A stretch of DNA of 64,000 nucleotides from Wyeomyia smithii. Its lineage: Eukaryota; Arthropoda; Insecta; Diptera; Culicidae. Both the position numbers and the translations under genes were made by a program. The stretch is taken from positions 193,467,357 to 193,531,356 of the forward strand of contig NC_073695.1 in the NCBI RefSeq assembly GCF_029784165.1. Reading direction: 5' to 3'. Shown here piece after piece: positions 1 through 10,784 of this stretch (positions are counted from its first letter, which is position 1; each line of letters opens with the position of its first letter). The notes under the pieces were generated by a model, which saw only the letters and a program-made list of their open reading frames with translations, did not search any database and had not been told where the DNA came from.

Positions 1-1068
1 GCGTACAACCTGCGACAGCTTTGAAAAGCGTTTAAAATTGATTGAGCTAACAAAATGAGGAATTATTCCAGAACATTTACTGTAGATGATTACTATAAAA
101 AGCACGTTCGATAAAAATACTTAGAAATTAATTGTGTGATACTTACATATTATTATGAAATTTTGAAATTGTATCCGAATTTATTAAACACAGTATAAAC
201 AATTGTTACGCTATAACTAAATAAAAAAGGGCTTCTAAGGCGCTCTGTCGGCAGAATTCTGTGTTTTTTAAGTGAATTATTCGATTTTTACAAAAAAATA
301 AAACTACAGTTTCGTTGGTAAACTTTTTTTATTGATTTTTTTATTAAATATTTTATATAAATTTTAAAAATCAACTTTTACTAACCTCTAAAGTTTCAAC
401 AACTGTATTTGATTTGCTTTTTTTACGTTCTTTGCTATTGATCTTCAGTTGCTCATGCGAATATGATAATAATAGTCCGATTTAAGCATAAAAGGCTAAG
501 CCTACAATACGAAAGAAAACGAGTACAAACTATAGTCGCCCTAAAAGTTCATTTCTCACACGCACACCAACAGTTCGCCATTCATTGGAACACATTGACA
601 GTACACAACTCTCTATTGCGTCTTTAGATCAAACTTGAACTTGAACAGTGTTGATAACATTTTTTTTCACCTAACCAGTATCTTCACAATAATTTAATCA
701 CCATATTTTGGCTCCAAACCGGAATGACCAAACGAATCACTTTGCTGTCTATAATTCCTGTAGTATATATAAAGCTCCTCACACTCTATACAGGCTTCAT
801 CCCAACGCAACCAAACCGATCATTTGCTGATTAAATCAAATTATAATGACCACACTTTTCACCTACTTGGTCTCACGCACAGTCAAGGTTAAAAATTGTA
901 AGAAAAACCGTAGAAGCATCCTCCGCGGCGTCTTGCGGCTTGCGGGTTGAATAAAAAGGTTGTCACTGTTCGGAGTAGTAACTGGTAACTTAAAGCGGTT
1001 CTCGGAGGGGGACTTGTGCAGGATCCCGGCAACGCCGCAATGATTTTGAGCATAGGCTGCGATGGTGC
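1..1068. other. NADK 3' flank and probable 3' UTR
   Basis: No reading frame in this stretch resembles a protein. The NADK stop is at 1069-1071, so the 3' UTR runs leftwards from here. Minus-strand AATAAA hexamers occur at 328-333 and 339-344, about 730 nt past the stop, and are plausible but unproven poly(A) signals. Another lies at 180-185. A promoter-like patch at 717-772 is listed separately. Otherwise I see only AT-rich sequence. Confidence 0.4.
717..772. promoter_or_regulatory. Promoter-like patch: TATA motif plus shared 16-mer
   Basis: A TATATATAAAG-type TATA motif at about 762-772 lies some 45 bp from the 16-mer AACCGGAATGACCAAA (717-732). The same 16-mer occurs at 16140-16155 with an ATATATA motif at a similar distance, upstream of a NADK first exon. 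On the minus strand the 16-mer contains TCATTC, which fits the insect initiator consensus TCAKTY. Direction and function are unproven. It may serve a neighbouring gene outside the window. Confidence 0.25.
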
Positions 1069-1279
1069 TTAGGTTTCCAAGTTATCGATACCGCGGTCGA
1101 TTTCCTCGATGGCACTGTCCTCCGTTCCCGAACCGGTCAGGTCGGACAGTTCGTCCAAGCACTTTTGCCGCTTGCGCACGTTCCAGTGGAGGCACTCGGC
1201 CAACGAATCGAACCAGTCGGCGATCTGGTCCTGAGCGCATATACTTGGCACCGGGTAGATGGAAGTGGTCACGTGCAAG
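1069..1279 (-). CDS. NADK: NADK terminal coding exon (shared)
   Basis: This is the last coding exon, residues 371-440 of the 440-aa isoform. The acceptor is ...TTGCAG at 1280-1282. The first base completes the serine of HGDS begun in the previous exon (phase 2), giving GDSLHVTTSIYPVPSI and then DWFDSLAECLHWNVRKRQ. That WF(D/E)SLA-CLHWNVRK block is characteristic of the animal NADK C-terminus. The last 25 or so residues form an acidic tail, and the TAA stop is at 1069-1071. The intron before it (1280-5264) is about 4 kb and full of MITEs. Confidence 0.93.
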
Positions 1280-2562
1280 CTGCAATGGTAAAAAAGGAAA
1301 ACCACGACTTAGAAAGGCGATCTATTATATTCGTTTTATCAAACAATGTGGAGTACAGTCCTCATTCGTTACATTAATTTTCAATGTAGCAGTAAATTTA
1401 GCTAATTCTTCTCTTGACTAAAGGTTCTTCTTCCAAAAAAGTTAGGGCTTTTTCAATGGTTTGGAACCTTTTTAAGCATTGAAACATTTTTCTTCATTTT
1501 GCATTTTTTTTTCAAATTTGAGTACCCGCTTCCGTATATGTTTTATAAAAAATAATTTATCACAAGTTACAATTTTCCCTTTGGAATTGTAACTTGAACC
1601 AGCAAACAATCAAAAGGATTTTAGTCTCGATTTTTTTAAAGACATCGATGCAACTAAATCGAAAACAAGAATACAAGCACATTTCACTGCGATGAACAAC
1701 AAGCTTATACCAAACCCAAGCACAGAGCAACAAACGTAACATTGAAATCAAGCTCCGTCGTCAGAACATAAATCTCTTCAAATTTATAGTCAAATAAAAG
1801 TAGTCGCACTCCACCGTGTGAAACTGACGCTGTGTGTAGAGTTTTGTAGTTCCCAATTTGATACATGCACGTACACTAGCGCTGCAGTCGAAATAAAAGA
1901 AGCACTGCAAAAAAGGCAGTAGATGACGCTAGTGCTGCTAACGGTAATAACTTTTATCATCAGAATAATGATTAAATTATTTATTTCAAAAAAGGGCGTT
2001 ATGTTTGTTAGTCTGGAACCCAAGAATAAATGACGGATCTTAGAAAGTAGAAGACATTGTTGTGTATGTTACACAAAGTCTTCCACAGAGACTAAATAGT
2101 TTTTTTTTGTGTTTTTTTTCGGATTTTGGAACATTATTGTAACTTTCTCCATTTATATTCAGTTTTCCAGTCTGAATTGTATTAGTGAGCGAATCTCCAG
2201 ATGAAAAAACAATAGAAGTTTAGATCTTTTCCCGGATTCAGTGTGAAACAGTAAGAGAATCCATCAAAGGCCCCTTCAGATATAAATATGACCCTGAATA
2301 CATAGCGCATGATTTCACAAAACTACTTTCTCTGCTGTCACAATTGACTTTACGTTGCTTAGTTTTATGAAGCAATATTTCGCATTTCCATGATTTTCTT
2401 CTTCTCAGTCAAATTAATCCAGCATATGATCTAATGCAATTTTTCTGTATTTTTTTCACAAGGATTTTGGAATTAACACGATTTTTTTACGTAAATTCCG
2501 GAGTTGCGCGTTTTTACGTAGATTCCAAGATTTGCATTATTTTTCAAGCATATTTCAAAATA
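1280..2562. other. NADK last intron, distal part
   Basis: This is AT-rich intronic sequence. Several open frames of 60-80 codons lack any recognisable motif. I see no TIR pair, RNA gene or exon signal here apart from homopolymer runs (T9 to T10). Confidence 0.4.
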
Positions 2563-2901
2563 CAGGTCGGACTCGATTATATACAGTCTCCGAAAAAATT
2601 TCACTGTATATCGAATCAGAAAAAAAAAATTTTTTTTGTTTATTTTTCATAAATATTTTGTTGTTTTTGAATAAATAAGTAGGATTTTTGTGACTAACCC
2701 CCTTAAAGTCGTACAAAAATATATGTATATATAATAGAATCAGAAAAAATATTTTTTTTTGTTTATTTTGCATACATCTTTTGTTGTTTTTAAATAAATA
2801 AGTAGAATTTTTTGAAAATTTTGATCAGTGTGTATTGTGTTTGTTTACTCTTTTAGTTTTGATATTGTTGTGCTGCGTTTTCAAGCAATTCAGAACAAAA
2901 A

Positions 2902-3132
2902 ATGGCAAGTGCTTACGTAAAAGCCAGGAAACAAAGAAACGTTTTAACTTTTGCTCAAAAAGCAAAAGTTCTTTACGATCTCGAACAAGGTCTGTCGGTT
3001 CGTGACGTACAACAAAAATACAACATCGCTGAAGCAACTGTGTATCATTTAAAAAAAGACTGTGTATCATTTGAAAAAAGACAAAGAACGGACTTTTATG
3101 AATCAATAAGGAAGCGCTTATTTATAACGTAA
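2902..3132 (+). pseudogene. pogo/Tigger transposase N-terminal fragment
   Basis: A 76-codon frame opens with a basic segment followed by LTFAQKAKVLYDLEQG and SVRDVQQKYNIAEATVYHLKK. This matches the N-terminal helix-turn-helix of pogo/CENP-B-type transposases, with a second helix resembling 'gxSxxdvaxxyxvxxsTvyxikk'. The frame then passes into repetitive sequence and ends at 3132. The DDE catalytic domain is absent, so it cannot encode an active transposase. The fragment lies between TIRs that match the same superfamily. Confidence 0.7.
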
Positions 3133-3374
3133 CGCAAGAATAATTATTGTTGATCTCCTTTCCCCCTTTGCCATGCTTTTTGTTTAAATTTTCCGTATGG
3201 GTTGCAACACTTTGCCAACCCAACACTCTTTCCCGTTTCCTGAGCGTTACATAATTTGTAAACGTTCCCTCGCGATATTTCTGTTTTAGATCAGCTTTAC
3301 TTTACTTGAAACATAATGGCTCAAAAACCAACGTTTTGGGTCAAAAAATGTTGCGTTACGTCATATTGGACTGA

Positions 3375-3538
3375 AGGGAACGTCCATTAATTACGTACCG
3401 TAAATAAAAACTATTTTCGACCCCCTCTTTCCTCTAGGTAACGCTCTTTGTATAGATCTTCAAAATTTTAAGTATTGATTGCGACGTTTCGTCAGATCTC
3501 TACCTCCCCCAAGCGTTACGTATTTTTGGACGATCCCT
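3375..3538. mobile_element. 164-bp MITE, AGGGAACGTCCA-type ends
   Basis: The left end AGGGAACGTCCATTAATTAC is mirrored at the right end (AGGGATCGTCC... read on the minus strand). It sits inside the pogo-like relic. A larger relative with ends AGGGAAMSMCMATTAAT occupies 12516-12995. Confidence 0.55.
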
Positions 3539-3717
3539 ATACGACATTGCTGCTTTAGGTAAGTTATACTTAAAATTGAAAAAAAAATATTTTTTTTTAT
3601 GATTCGATTATATACAATTTTGTATATAATCGAATCATATATAATCGAGTCAATATATAATCGAGTCTGTATATAATCGAGTCCGACCTGTATATGCGAT
3701 ATTTTTTCATGCAGCCC

Positions 3718-4335
3718 GTACTGCCGGTACCCGCATAACTGTCCCATACTGATTTTGGTCACTTTTGAGTTATCATCGGGAATCGACTTAATTGTTATCA
3801 TATTTTCTGGTAAAAAATTAAAATTGACACTTTTGTATGGAAAAACATGGAAAAAATACCAAGTTGTTTTTGTCCCATATTGAAAGTACCCGCATTACAG
3901 TCCCACTGCATAGTGGTACAAACTGCAAACATATAATTTTGCTCCAGATTAGTGTATATCGGATTATTTTAGGCATATAGAAGTATGTCATTTAATTAAC
4001 TAGACTAATGTTGTTTTTCTGTAGTAAAATCTACGTTGCCAATGATACCGCCAGTTGCTGGTTGAATTTATATGTGATGGGACAAAATATGCGAGTAAAA
4101 TGTACCCGCATATTTTTTCCGTTTTGTCTTTTTTTCAAGTTATATAACGTAAAACCAATTCCATCCATGGTTTTTTGTTCTCAACGATAAACTTGTGGAG
4201 CCATGAAACTGTTATGGTCATTGATTCTGGATGTAATTGCTAGAAATCCGAAAATTCACGGATAATATTAAATCGCCGTTTTCTCAACATGTTGTTTTTC
4301 ATTATGGGACAGTTATCCGGGTACCGGCAGCGTAT
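3718..4335. mobile_element. MITE with about 30-bp inverted termini
   Basis: The left terminus reads CTGCCGGTACCCGCATAACT followed by GTCCCATA. The right terminus reads, on the minus strand, CTGCCGGTACCCGGATAACT followed by GTCCCATA. The roughly 600-bp interior has further sub-repeats (GGGACA...GTACCCGCAT) and no coding frame beyond 60 codons. The target duplication is unclear. Confidence 0.65.
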
Positions 4336-4839
4336 TCCTTGTGTAAAAAGAGTACAGAATAACATCAATATAAAAAAGAAAAGTAGGACGGAGCATTTTT
4401 AAATGAATATTGTTGAAAATAGTATGCTCAATATCTATTCAACGAAAATCATGCAGAGGTAACAGATTGTGATTAACGAGTAGATATTTATATTATGAGG
4501 CAAGTAGGTAGGTACTCAGTGTTGTTAAAGGTACCGTAAACAGAAGACAATCAATATAGCGAAAAATAAATTGTAGATGCGTAGATTGTCCGTTTTTCAA
4601 GTTCCTGTGAGTGGAGCATTTCATTCAACAGGACTCCAGAAAATATGATAATGTGTAGGTAATCGAGGGTTTTTAGTAGTAACAAGCAACTATAGATAGA
4701 TACATTGAACTATCGCGATGTAGATTGTGATTTTCATAATAAATATTTGTCGCATTACAATGTTATGGCCTGCATGTTCCATATTCGGTATTCGTTGCCT
4801 CTGTATTAATGTTAGTTATGTTCTGGCGAAAACGAATAA

Positions 4840-5170
4840 ACATTTTTCAGAGAAACACATCGTAGGTATTGATAAAGTTCCTCACGAAAATATGATAGAT
4901 TATGAGCAGTTCCACAAAAAATGTCGCAGTTACAATTTTTTTTTAAATTGTTAGTTGTTTTCTTGGAAAGACAAAATTATCATCTACAACTTTACCAAAG
5001 ACGTCACACCAATCAAACAAACCGTTTCGACTCTCAAAATATTTGTAATCATCAATACCTTTCCAAAATAGTGTTTTTCAATGGCTTCTCAAAAATAAGT
5101 CGAATTCCAAAAAATTAAACCAATAGCAAAGTTTCAGCCAAACCAAAAATGGTCGATTAAATTGGTTTCC
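4840..5170. repeat. Dispersed repeat, copy 1
   Basis: The sequence from GGAAAGACAAAATTATCATC through the phrase for GTCACACC-ATCAAACAAACCGTTT and on to AAAAATTAAACCAATAGC recurs, diverged, at about 38636-38890 and 60955-61150. It is a non-coding interspersed family, and the 60.5-61.1 kb copy also has an inverted partner arm. Confidence 0.6.
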
Positions 5171-5264
5171 TGTTTTTCGTGAAATTGCTCTTATACTTGA
5201 TTGATTATATGATGTGTGAGAGGCAAATGCAATAAAATCATAAAAAACGAGGAACAGATCTTAC

Positions 5265-5347
5265 CTGTCACCGTGTAGCAATTCTTGACGGTTCCTGCCG
5301 TCAAACGATACCCACGAGCTATTTCGACTATCCGGTGATAGAGCAAT
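5265..5347 (-). CDS. NADK: NADK shared exon, substrate-binding C-terminal part
   Basis: This 83-nt exon encodes residues 344-370 plus two bases of Ser371. The sequence IALSPDSRNSSWVSFDGRNR matches the animal NADK block 'LSPEARNTAWVSFDGRKRQE' that I recognise from the human protein. The acceptor is TTTTTAG at 5348-5350 and the donor GTAAGAT ends at 5264. It joins in phase 0 to the exon at 5408-5665. Confidence 0.93.
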
Positions 5348-5407
5348 CTAAAAATAAAATATAAATAATGTTACACTGTACGACAAATGAATCCAAACCC
5401 CACGCAC

Positions 5408-5665
5408 CTTAAGCTCCACCCCAGCTGGCAATACGATCGGTCGGAAACTGAGCGAATGGGGACAGATCGGCGTCACCAGAATGGCCGGCACAGAAGGATG
5501 AATCATGGAGGCTCCTGCGGCTGCCGAATAGGCCGTACTCCCGGTTGGAGTGGAAACGATCAGCCCATCACCCTGCACGGAGGTAATGTGCTTTCCGTCC
5601 AAGAATAGGTCGATATTGCTCAGGTACGATGACAGACCGCGATCAATCACCACTTCGTTGAGAAC
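5408..5665 (-). CDS. NADK: NADK shared exon with NE and TPTGSTAY motifs
   Basis: Eighty-six codons (residues 258-343) run from VLNEVVIDRG to PAGVELK. They include the NE pair (260-261), which binds substrate in NAD kinases, and TPTGSTAYSAAAGASMIHP from 296. PICPHSLSFRPIV is also conserved. The acceptor CAG is at 5666-5668 and the donor GTGCGTG at 5401-5407. Both borders are phase 0. The open frame continues past both splice sites, but those extensions are intron. Confidence 0.95.
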
Positions 5666-5722
5666 CTGTTGAGTCAATAATCAAATAAGTACCTTACAAA
5701 AACAGCAAAAAGTACAACCTAC

Positions 5723-6032
5723 CAAAATGTTAGTCGTCGGATCCTGCGACGATCTGAAGGTGGCTATCTCCTGCTCGGTTTTGTCTTTTCGAACGATAAT
5801 ACACCTCAACCGGCTACGTAACGTAAGTGCGGCGTGACCCTCGAGCACATTGGTGACCTGTTCCTGGAAATTGTCGAACTGGAATGGCGTCAGAAAGCCC
5901 AACGAACCCAAATGGAATGCCATCACCGGTGGAACCGACTTCTGAAACAGCAGTGATGCGTACAGCAGCGTTCCATCTCCGCCCAGGCAGATAATGAAGT
6001 CGATTTTGTCCGTTAGGTCGTCCCGGCCGTCT
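5723..6032 (-). CDS. NADK: NADK catalytic exon with GGDG motif
   Basis: The exon encodes residues 155-257. IDFIICLGGDGTLLYASLLF carries the GGDG signature (171-174), whose aspartate is needed for phosphoryl transfer in this family. It is followed by PPVMAFHLGSLGFLTPFQF. The acceptor is CTTCGCAG at 6033-6035 and the donor GTAGGTTG at 5715-5722. The first base completes Lys154 from the previous exon. The stretch after ALTLRSRLR is the part most diverged from vertebrate NADK. Confidence 0.95.
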
Positions 6033-6095
6033 CTGCGAAGAGTTTACAATCGAAACAATTAAAATCAAGAGTTTTTAACCCCGTGTTACACTCAC

Positions 6096-6329
6096 TTGAA
6101 GGTGATTAATTTATCCTGGATCTTAGTGAAGCGCTTGTCTCCCGTCAGCAGCGGATCGTCCAGAATGGCACCCTCCACCCAGACCACCATATGCTTCTCC
6201 TTGATAAGCCACTCGACCAGTTCTACGAATGGCTGCAGCACCTTCGAGTCACGAACCTTTTTTATCACCAGCACTGCTAGTGGAGGCTTGTACCAGGTCA
6301 GTCGCTGGCTGGCGGGATCCTGAATTTGC
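6096..6329 (-). CDS. NADK: NADK shared exon, start of kinase fold
   Basis: This 234-nt exon encodes residues 77-153 plus two bases of Lys154. QIQDPASQRLTWYKPP followed by LAVLVIKKVRDSKVLQPF matches the animal NADK block 'HIQDPASQRLTWNK..VLVIKKMRD'. The acceptor CTGCAG ends at 6330 and the donor GTGAGTG is 6089-6095. Confidence 0.94.
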
Positions 6330-6390
6330 CTGCAGAAGATTCGTCAAAAATTGAGCATTGAAACGTAACACCAAATCAAAAGATACTAAC

Positions 6391-6474
6391 ATCACCATGG
6401 CAGAGTTTTTCATAATCCGACCACATGGTCCAAACTGTTGGAATGGTGACGGTGCGTTCAAACTTCGCGTTCGC
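6391..6474 (-). CDS. NADK: NADK common acceptor exon with RTRSLN motif
   Basis: This 84-nt exon is the common splice target of every alternative first exon. Its acceptor is TTCCAG at 6475-6477. The first G completes the final codon of each first exon (phase 2), and the frame continues RTRSLNAPSPFQQFGPCGRI. Vertebrate NADK has RRTRSLHGPC at this point. RTRSL is a basic serine motif of the kind phosphorylated by basophilic kinases; that use here is inference. The donor GTTAGT is at 6385-6390. Confidence 0.92.
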
Positions 6475-6701
6475 CTGGAAGAGCAAGAAAGAAATTGATC
6501 GGTTAGACTTTGTTTACAGCTATTTATATAATGATGAAAATGAGGTAATCCAAATAATTTAATTACTTGTACAAAAATTTGTGATTGATTCTTGTACTTT
6601 AATGACTTTCTATTTACAACAAAATCTACAATACTTAAAATAGATTATGCATCATCATTGAACTCTGTCTCAGAGGGGCTTAGAGTATCGATCATCACCT
6701 T
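6475..6701. other. Intron sequence before the hAT element
   Basis: AT-rich unique-looking intron. I see no motif or repeat. Confidence 0.4.
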
Positions 6702-8115
6702 ATTCATATCAGGGGCGGATTAACGCGTAGGCGAAGCAGGCGGTCGCCTGCTCGTCAATCATCGAGGGGCGGCAAACAGACGGCTAATGCGTGTGCTTAT
6801 TTTTTAAGCGACGAGGAAATTTTTTCTCTCTCTAGCAGGATTTCTATTCACGTGCGACGCGACCATCCACATTTTCATGTACTAACGTTGTACTAACACT
6901 CCACATGCCACAGTCTTCTTGCAAAATTTCAGCTCAGTCGGACTTCGAAAAGTGGTGCCTCGAAGCGGTCAAAATTTCACTTTTTCGGCCGATAAAAAAT
7001 GCACAGGTAGTTCGTAAAATGTTCGATATTGAAAAAAATGGTCTTATAAATGCATGAAACGTCGAGATCTGTCATAATCTCTTAAACTAATTATCTTAAA
7101 CTTTTTTTGTAAAAATCAATTTTTGTAAAAATCAATCCGTTCCATGCAGCAACCAATCTTGTTGTTAGCGATGGTGCCAAGTCATGTTTTGATGCAGTAG
7201 ACTTTTTCAGTGTCGTGCAAGAAATTTTCAACTTCTTTTCTGCTTCAACTCATCGTTCAAAAAACACATTACTTCTCTTACGGTAAAGCCTCTGAGTGGA
7301 ACGCGTTGGGAAAGTCGAATTGATGCTGTCACTCCCTTGAGGTTTAATATAGGAGAAATGTATTATGCCCTATATGAAGCAATCGAGGATCTGAAGCAAG
7401 ATGCGTTTGCAAGAAATACTGCAAAAAGCCTAGCAAAAAAAAATTAAAAAAATCAAATTCTTATGCAGTTTAGTAGCTTGGCATTCAATTTTGCTCAAAA
7501 TCAATTTAGTGAGTAAGTACCTTCAAAAAATAAATAGCAGTCTCGAAAACACTATAGACTTGATAGGCAGCGTTTAAAACTTTTTGAAAAATATGAGAAA
7601 TGAAGGTTTGAATAGCGTCATTACTGATGCTTTAGAAGTAAATCCGGAGTTTCAAACAGAAACACGAATTCGGCCGAGAATGATAAAGAAACAGTTTGCA
7701 TACGAACAGTCAGATGAACCAATTACATCGAAAAAACTCTCTTTCAAAGTGAATTTCTTCTATTCTGTATTGGATGTAGCTATTGCATCGTTCGATGATC
7801 GATTCCAGTTAATGAAAAATCACAGTGACAATTTCAGCTTCTTGTATGATATTCACAGTTTAATGGGTTGTAGTACAGATCAGATAGAGAAAAGTTGTCT
7901 ACATTTACAGAAAATCCTCACACACAAGAAAGAATGTGACATCGATGGACATGAAATGCACCAAGAACTTGTTAGTTTATCACCTTATTGCCAGCTGAGA
8001 CGACTCCAATGAATGCGTTAAACTACATCACAAAAAATCAACTGATTGATACTTTTTCAAATGTTTTTGTATCTTTGAGAATTTTACTCACTTTACCCAT
8101 TAGTGTAACAAGTGG

Positions 8116-10206
8116 TGTTCTTTGAGCTCCTGGAAAAGACATACAATGAAAGCGCAGGAGACACATCCACAGTTCGATCAGCACTACAGCGCGAGAAGTG
8201 TTGGGTACAACTGCGGCAGCTGCGTCCAATGAGTGGTTTGACGCTGAGTGCCAGCGAGTGACGGAGGAGAAGAACCGCGCCAGGGGTCACATGTTGGCCA
8301 CGGCTGTGACTCGTCAGAGCGTGGGTAGATATCGAGATGCTAGAGCCGCTGAAAAGAGACTCCATCGCCGGAAGAAACGACAGCATTGGGAGCGTCTTCT
8401 TGCGGAGGCGGAAGGTTGCTTCTCCAGGCACGATGCGAGGAGTTTCTACAAGAAGGTCAACGGAATTAGGAATCGAAACGTGTCAGCTCCTGTCATGTGC
8501 AACGATAGGGAGGGGAACCTGATAACCGATAGAACAGAGGTGGCCAGGCGTTGGAAGGAACACTTCAGTGTGCTGTTGAACGGTGAGGGAAACAGTGGAG
8601 TCGAAAGGAGCAGGATGACTATTGAGAATGATGGTCAAGCTGTGGATCCACCATCCATGGACGAGGTGAAGAAAGCAGTGGAAGAGCTGAGAAACTGCAA
8701 GGCAGCTGGGAAGGGCGGCATTCCCGCCGAACTCTTCAAAGTCGGGAGCGAACAGCTGTATCGTGCCATCCATCGGATCATACTGAGAGTGTGGTCTGAT
8801 GAAGAATTGCCCTCGGACCGGTTGGAGGGTCTCATATGCCCGATCTACAAAAAAGGTCATCGTCTGGACTGTAGCAATTATCGGGGCATAACTCTTCTCA
8901 ACACCGTGTACAAAATTCTCTCCCGCATCCTGTTCCACAGACTGAGGCCGTTGCAGGAGACCTTTGTTGGCGAGTATCAATGCGGTTTTCGAGGGGGACG
9001 CTCCACGACGGACCAAATGTTTACCTTGCGACAAATCCTCGATAAAATTTCGAGAATTCAACTTGCAGACGCACCATCTGTTCATAGACTTCAGGGCAGC
9101 GTACGATTCAGTTAAGAGAAATGAGTTATGGCGGATCATGCCCGAACATGGCTTCCCAACAAAGCTGATTAGGCTGATACGTGCCACCCTTGAAGGTTTT
9201 ACATCAAGCGTCAGGATAACCGGTGAGATATCGGACCCTTTCGTGACGTTAGATGGTTTGAAGCAGGGTGATGGGCTGTCGAACTTATTGTTCAACATCG
9301 CATTGGAAGGTGCTATACGGAGGGCTGGTGTGCAGAGAAGCGGCACCATCATTACGAAATCGCACATGCTTCTAGGTTTTGCGGATGATATCGACATTAT
9401 TGGTATTAATCGTAGAGCAGTGGAAGAGGCCTTCGGACCTCTCAGGCAAGAAGCTGCGAGATTGGGGCTTGTCATGAACTCTGCCTAAACGAAATACATG
9501 GTGGCTGGCAGAGTGCGTGGTAGTCCGTTGGAGGTTGGTGCTGCGGTGGTGCTAGATGGGGAAACATTTGAAGTAGTCGACGAATTTATTTACCTGGGAA
9601 CATTAGTGACATGTGACAACGAGGTTAGCCGTGAGATAAAGAGGCGGATAGCAGCCGCAAACAGGGCCTTTTACGGACTACGTAACCAGCTACGGTCCCG
9701 CAGTCTGCAAATTCGTACTAAACTTGCACTCTATAAAACACTGATTCTTCCGGTGGCTCTCTACGGCCACGAATCATGGACGCTGAAAGAGGCCGATCGG
9801 TGAGCTCTTGGTGTTTTTGAGCGTAGGATTTTGCGTTCAATCCTTGGCGGCAAACTAGAAAATGGTGTTTGGCGCAGACGCATGAACCATGAAGTGTACC
9901 AGGCATACAAGTCGGCGGATATAGTCAAGCGGATAAAACACGGCAGGCTTCAGTGGGCTGGGCATGTAGCGAGAATGCCGGATGAGCGTCAAACGAAGGC
10001 TATATTTAGCAGGAATCCCGATAGAGGTCGTCGACTTCGGGGTAGACCCCGCACTCGTTGGATGTGTGCTGTCGACGAGAATGCACGCGAAATAGGTGTT
10101 GGGGCGATTGGAGTATAGCAGCCCAAGACCGAGTGACATGGCGACGTATTCTGGATTCGGCACTGGATTGATAATCGGTCTGTCGCCTTAAAAGTAAATT
10201 AAGTAA
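8116..10206 (+). mobile_element. 5'-truncated non-LTR retrotransposon (RTE-like LINE)
   Basis: The insertion is bounded by the 11-bp duplication GTAACAAGTGG at 8105-8115 and 10207-10217. The 3' end carries short AAGTAA-type repeats instead of poly(A), as seen in RTE-type LINEs. The endonuclease domain is missing, so it is 5'-truncated. The same 3' end occurs in minus orientation at 53468 and 57915. Confidence 0.85.
8198..10118 (+). pseudogene. LINE reverse transcriptase pseudogene
   Basis: The frame from 8198 shows the pre-RT linker, LICPIYKKGHRLDCSNYRGI and QCGFRGGRSTTDQ (RT motifs 1 and 2). A frameshift near 9060 moves the coding to another frame with LFIDFRAAYDSVKR, LDGLKQGDGLS and the catalytic FADD at 9378-9389. 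A TAA at about 9486 and a TGA near 9802 interrupt it. The C-terminal part has IYLGTLVT, SREIKRRIAAANRAFYGLR and HGRLQWAGHVARM followed by GRRLRGRPRTRWM, a tail typical of RTE-like elements. Clade assignment is by motif memory only. Confidence 0.85.
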
Positions 10207-10784
10207 GTAACAAGTGGCGAGAAAAGTTTCTCAAAATTAGAGCTTATAAAGACGTAACTACGATCGACCATGTCGCAAGAACGTTTGTGTGGCTTGGCGA
10301 TAATATCGAAAGACAGGTGCTTCAAGAAATTGATATGTCGGAAACGATAGAAAATTTTTCAACATTGAAAGCATGAAATGTTCATTTTTGAATTGTTAAC
10401 ACAACACATGCTGTCTAATCGAATTTTCGAGTCTATAGAAAATGCGTTTCATATAAAATAAAAATTTGAGGGGGGGGGGGGGGGGGGCGGCAAAATCAGT
10501 CTTCGCCTGCAGCTCAAATCAGCCGTCGTCCGCCCCTGATTCCTATCTAATTAACACCAGATCGCAAATTTCAAGTCGAACAACTCTCAGCATGATTTTT
10601 TCCGTAATGATGTTTGAGTCTAGTTATGGGCAGCAATAGTCGTTAGTTCGTGAGGGATTATGCTCAATTTTATTATGCACGATTTGAAAACAAAATTTTG
10701 TTACATGACAACATTTTTGGAAAAGACAAGGGAGTTAGTTATAAAATAGAGCCCCGTATGAGTAATTCAAATACCCAAGAACAA

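Larger units (their letters stand above)
2563..3690 (+). mobile_element. pogo/Tigger-like DNA transposon relic
   Basis: Terminal inverted repeats begin CAGGTCGGACTCGATTATAT on the left and occur in reverse complement on the right, ending at 3690. Both ends are flanked by TA, the target duplication of the Tc1-mariner/pogo superfamily. At 1128 bp it is too short for a complete pogo element and keeps only the N-terminal part of a transposase. A second element at 36554-38002 has the same TIR, and an isolated TIR sits at 12226-12248. A 164-bp MITE (3375-3538) is nested inside. Confidence 0.75.
7250..10375 (+). pseudogene. hAT transposase pseudogene (ZMYM1-like)
   Basis: Frame fragments resemble the hAT transposases related to vertebrate ZMYM1. 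The longest (7584-8012) includes KVNFFYSVLDVAIASFDDRF and NFSFLYDIHSL. After a frame change, LRILLTLPISVTSG ends at the LINE insertion point and EKSFSKLELIK resumes after it at about 10218. That LLTLPxSxxSxEKSFSKLKLIK block is the conserved C-terminal dimerisation segment. A diverged 'TMSQERLCGLAIIS' segment follows. Stops and shifts are present upstream (7260-7580), so the copy is dead. Confidence 0.75.
6710..10538 (+). mobile_element. hAT DNA transposon, interrupted by a LINE
   Basis: The ends are CAGGGGCGGA... on the left and ...TCCGCCCCTG on the right, an inverted pair typical of hAT elements. The 8-bp flanks ATTCATAT (6702-6709) and ATTCCTAT (10539-10546) differ at one base, as expected for an old hAT target duplication. 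A subterminal GGCGAAG is also shared. A transposase relic occupies the interior and is split by the LINE at 8116-10206. A G17 homopolymer lies close to the right end (about 10471-10487). Confidence 0.85.

Noticed and set aside
8483..9475. 330-codon open frame on the minus strand, the longest single frame in the window
   Set aside because: It is antisense to the LINE reverse transcriptase, whose motifs are clear on the plus strand. The minus product has no domain.
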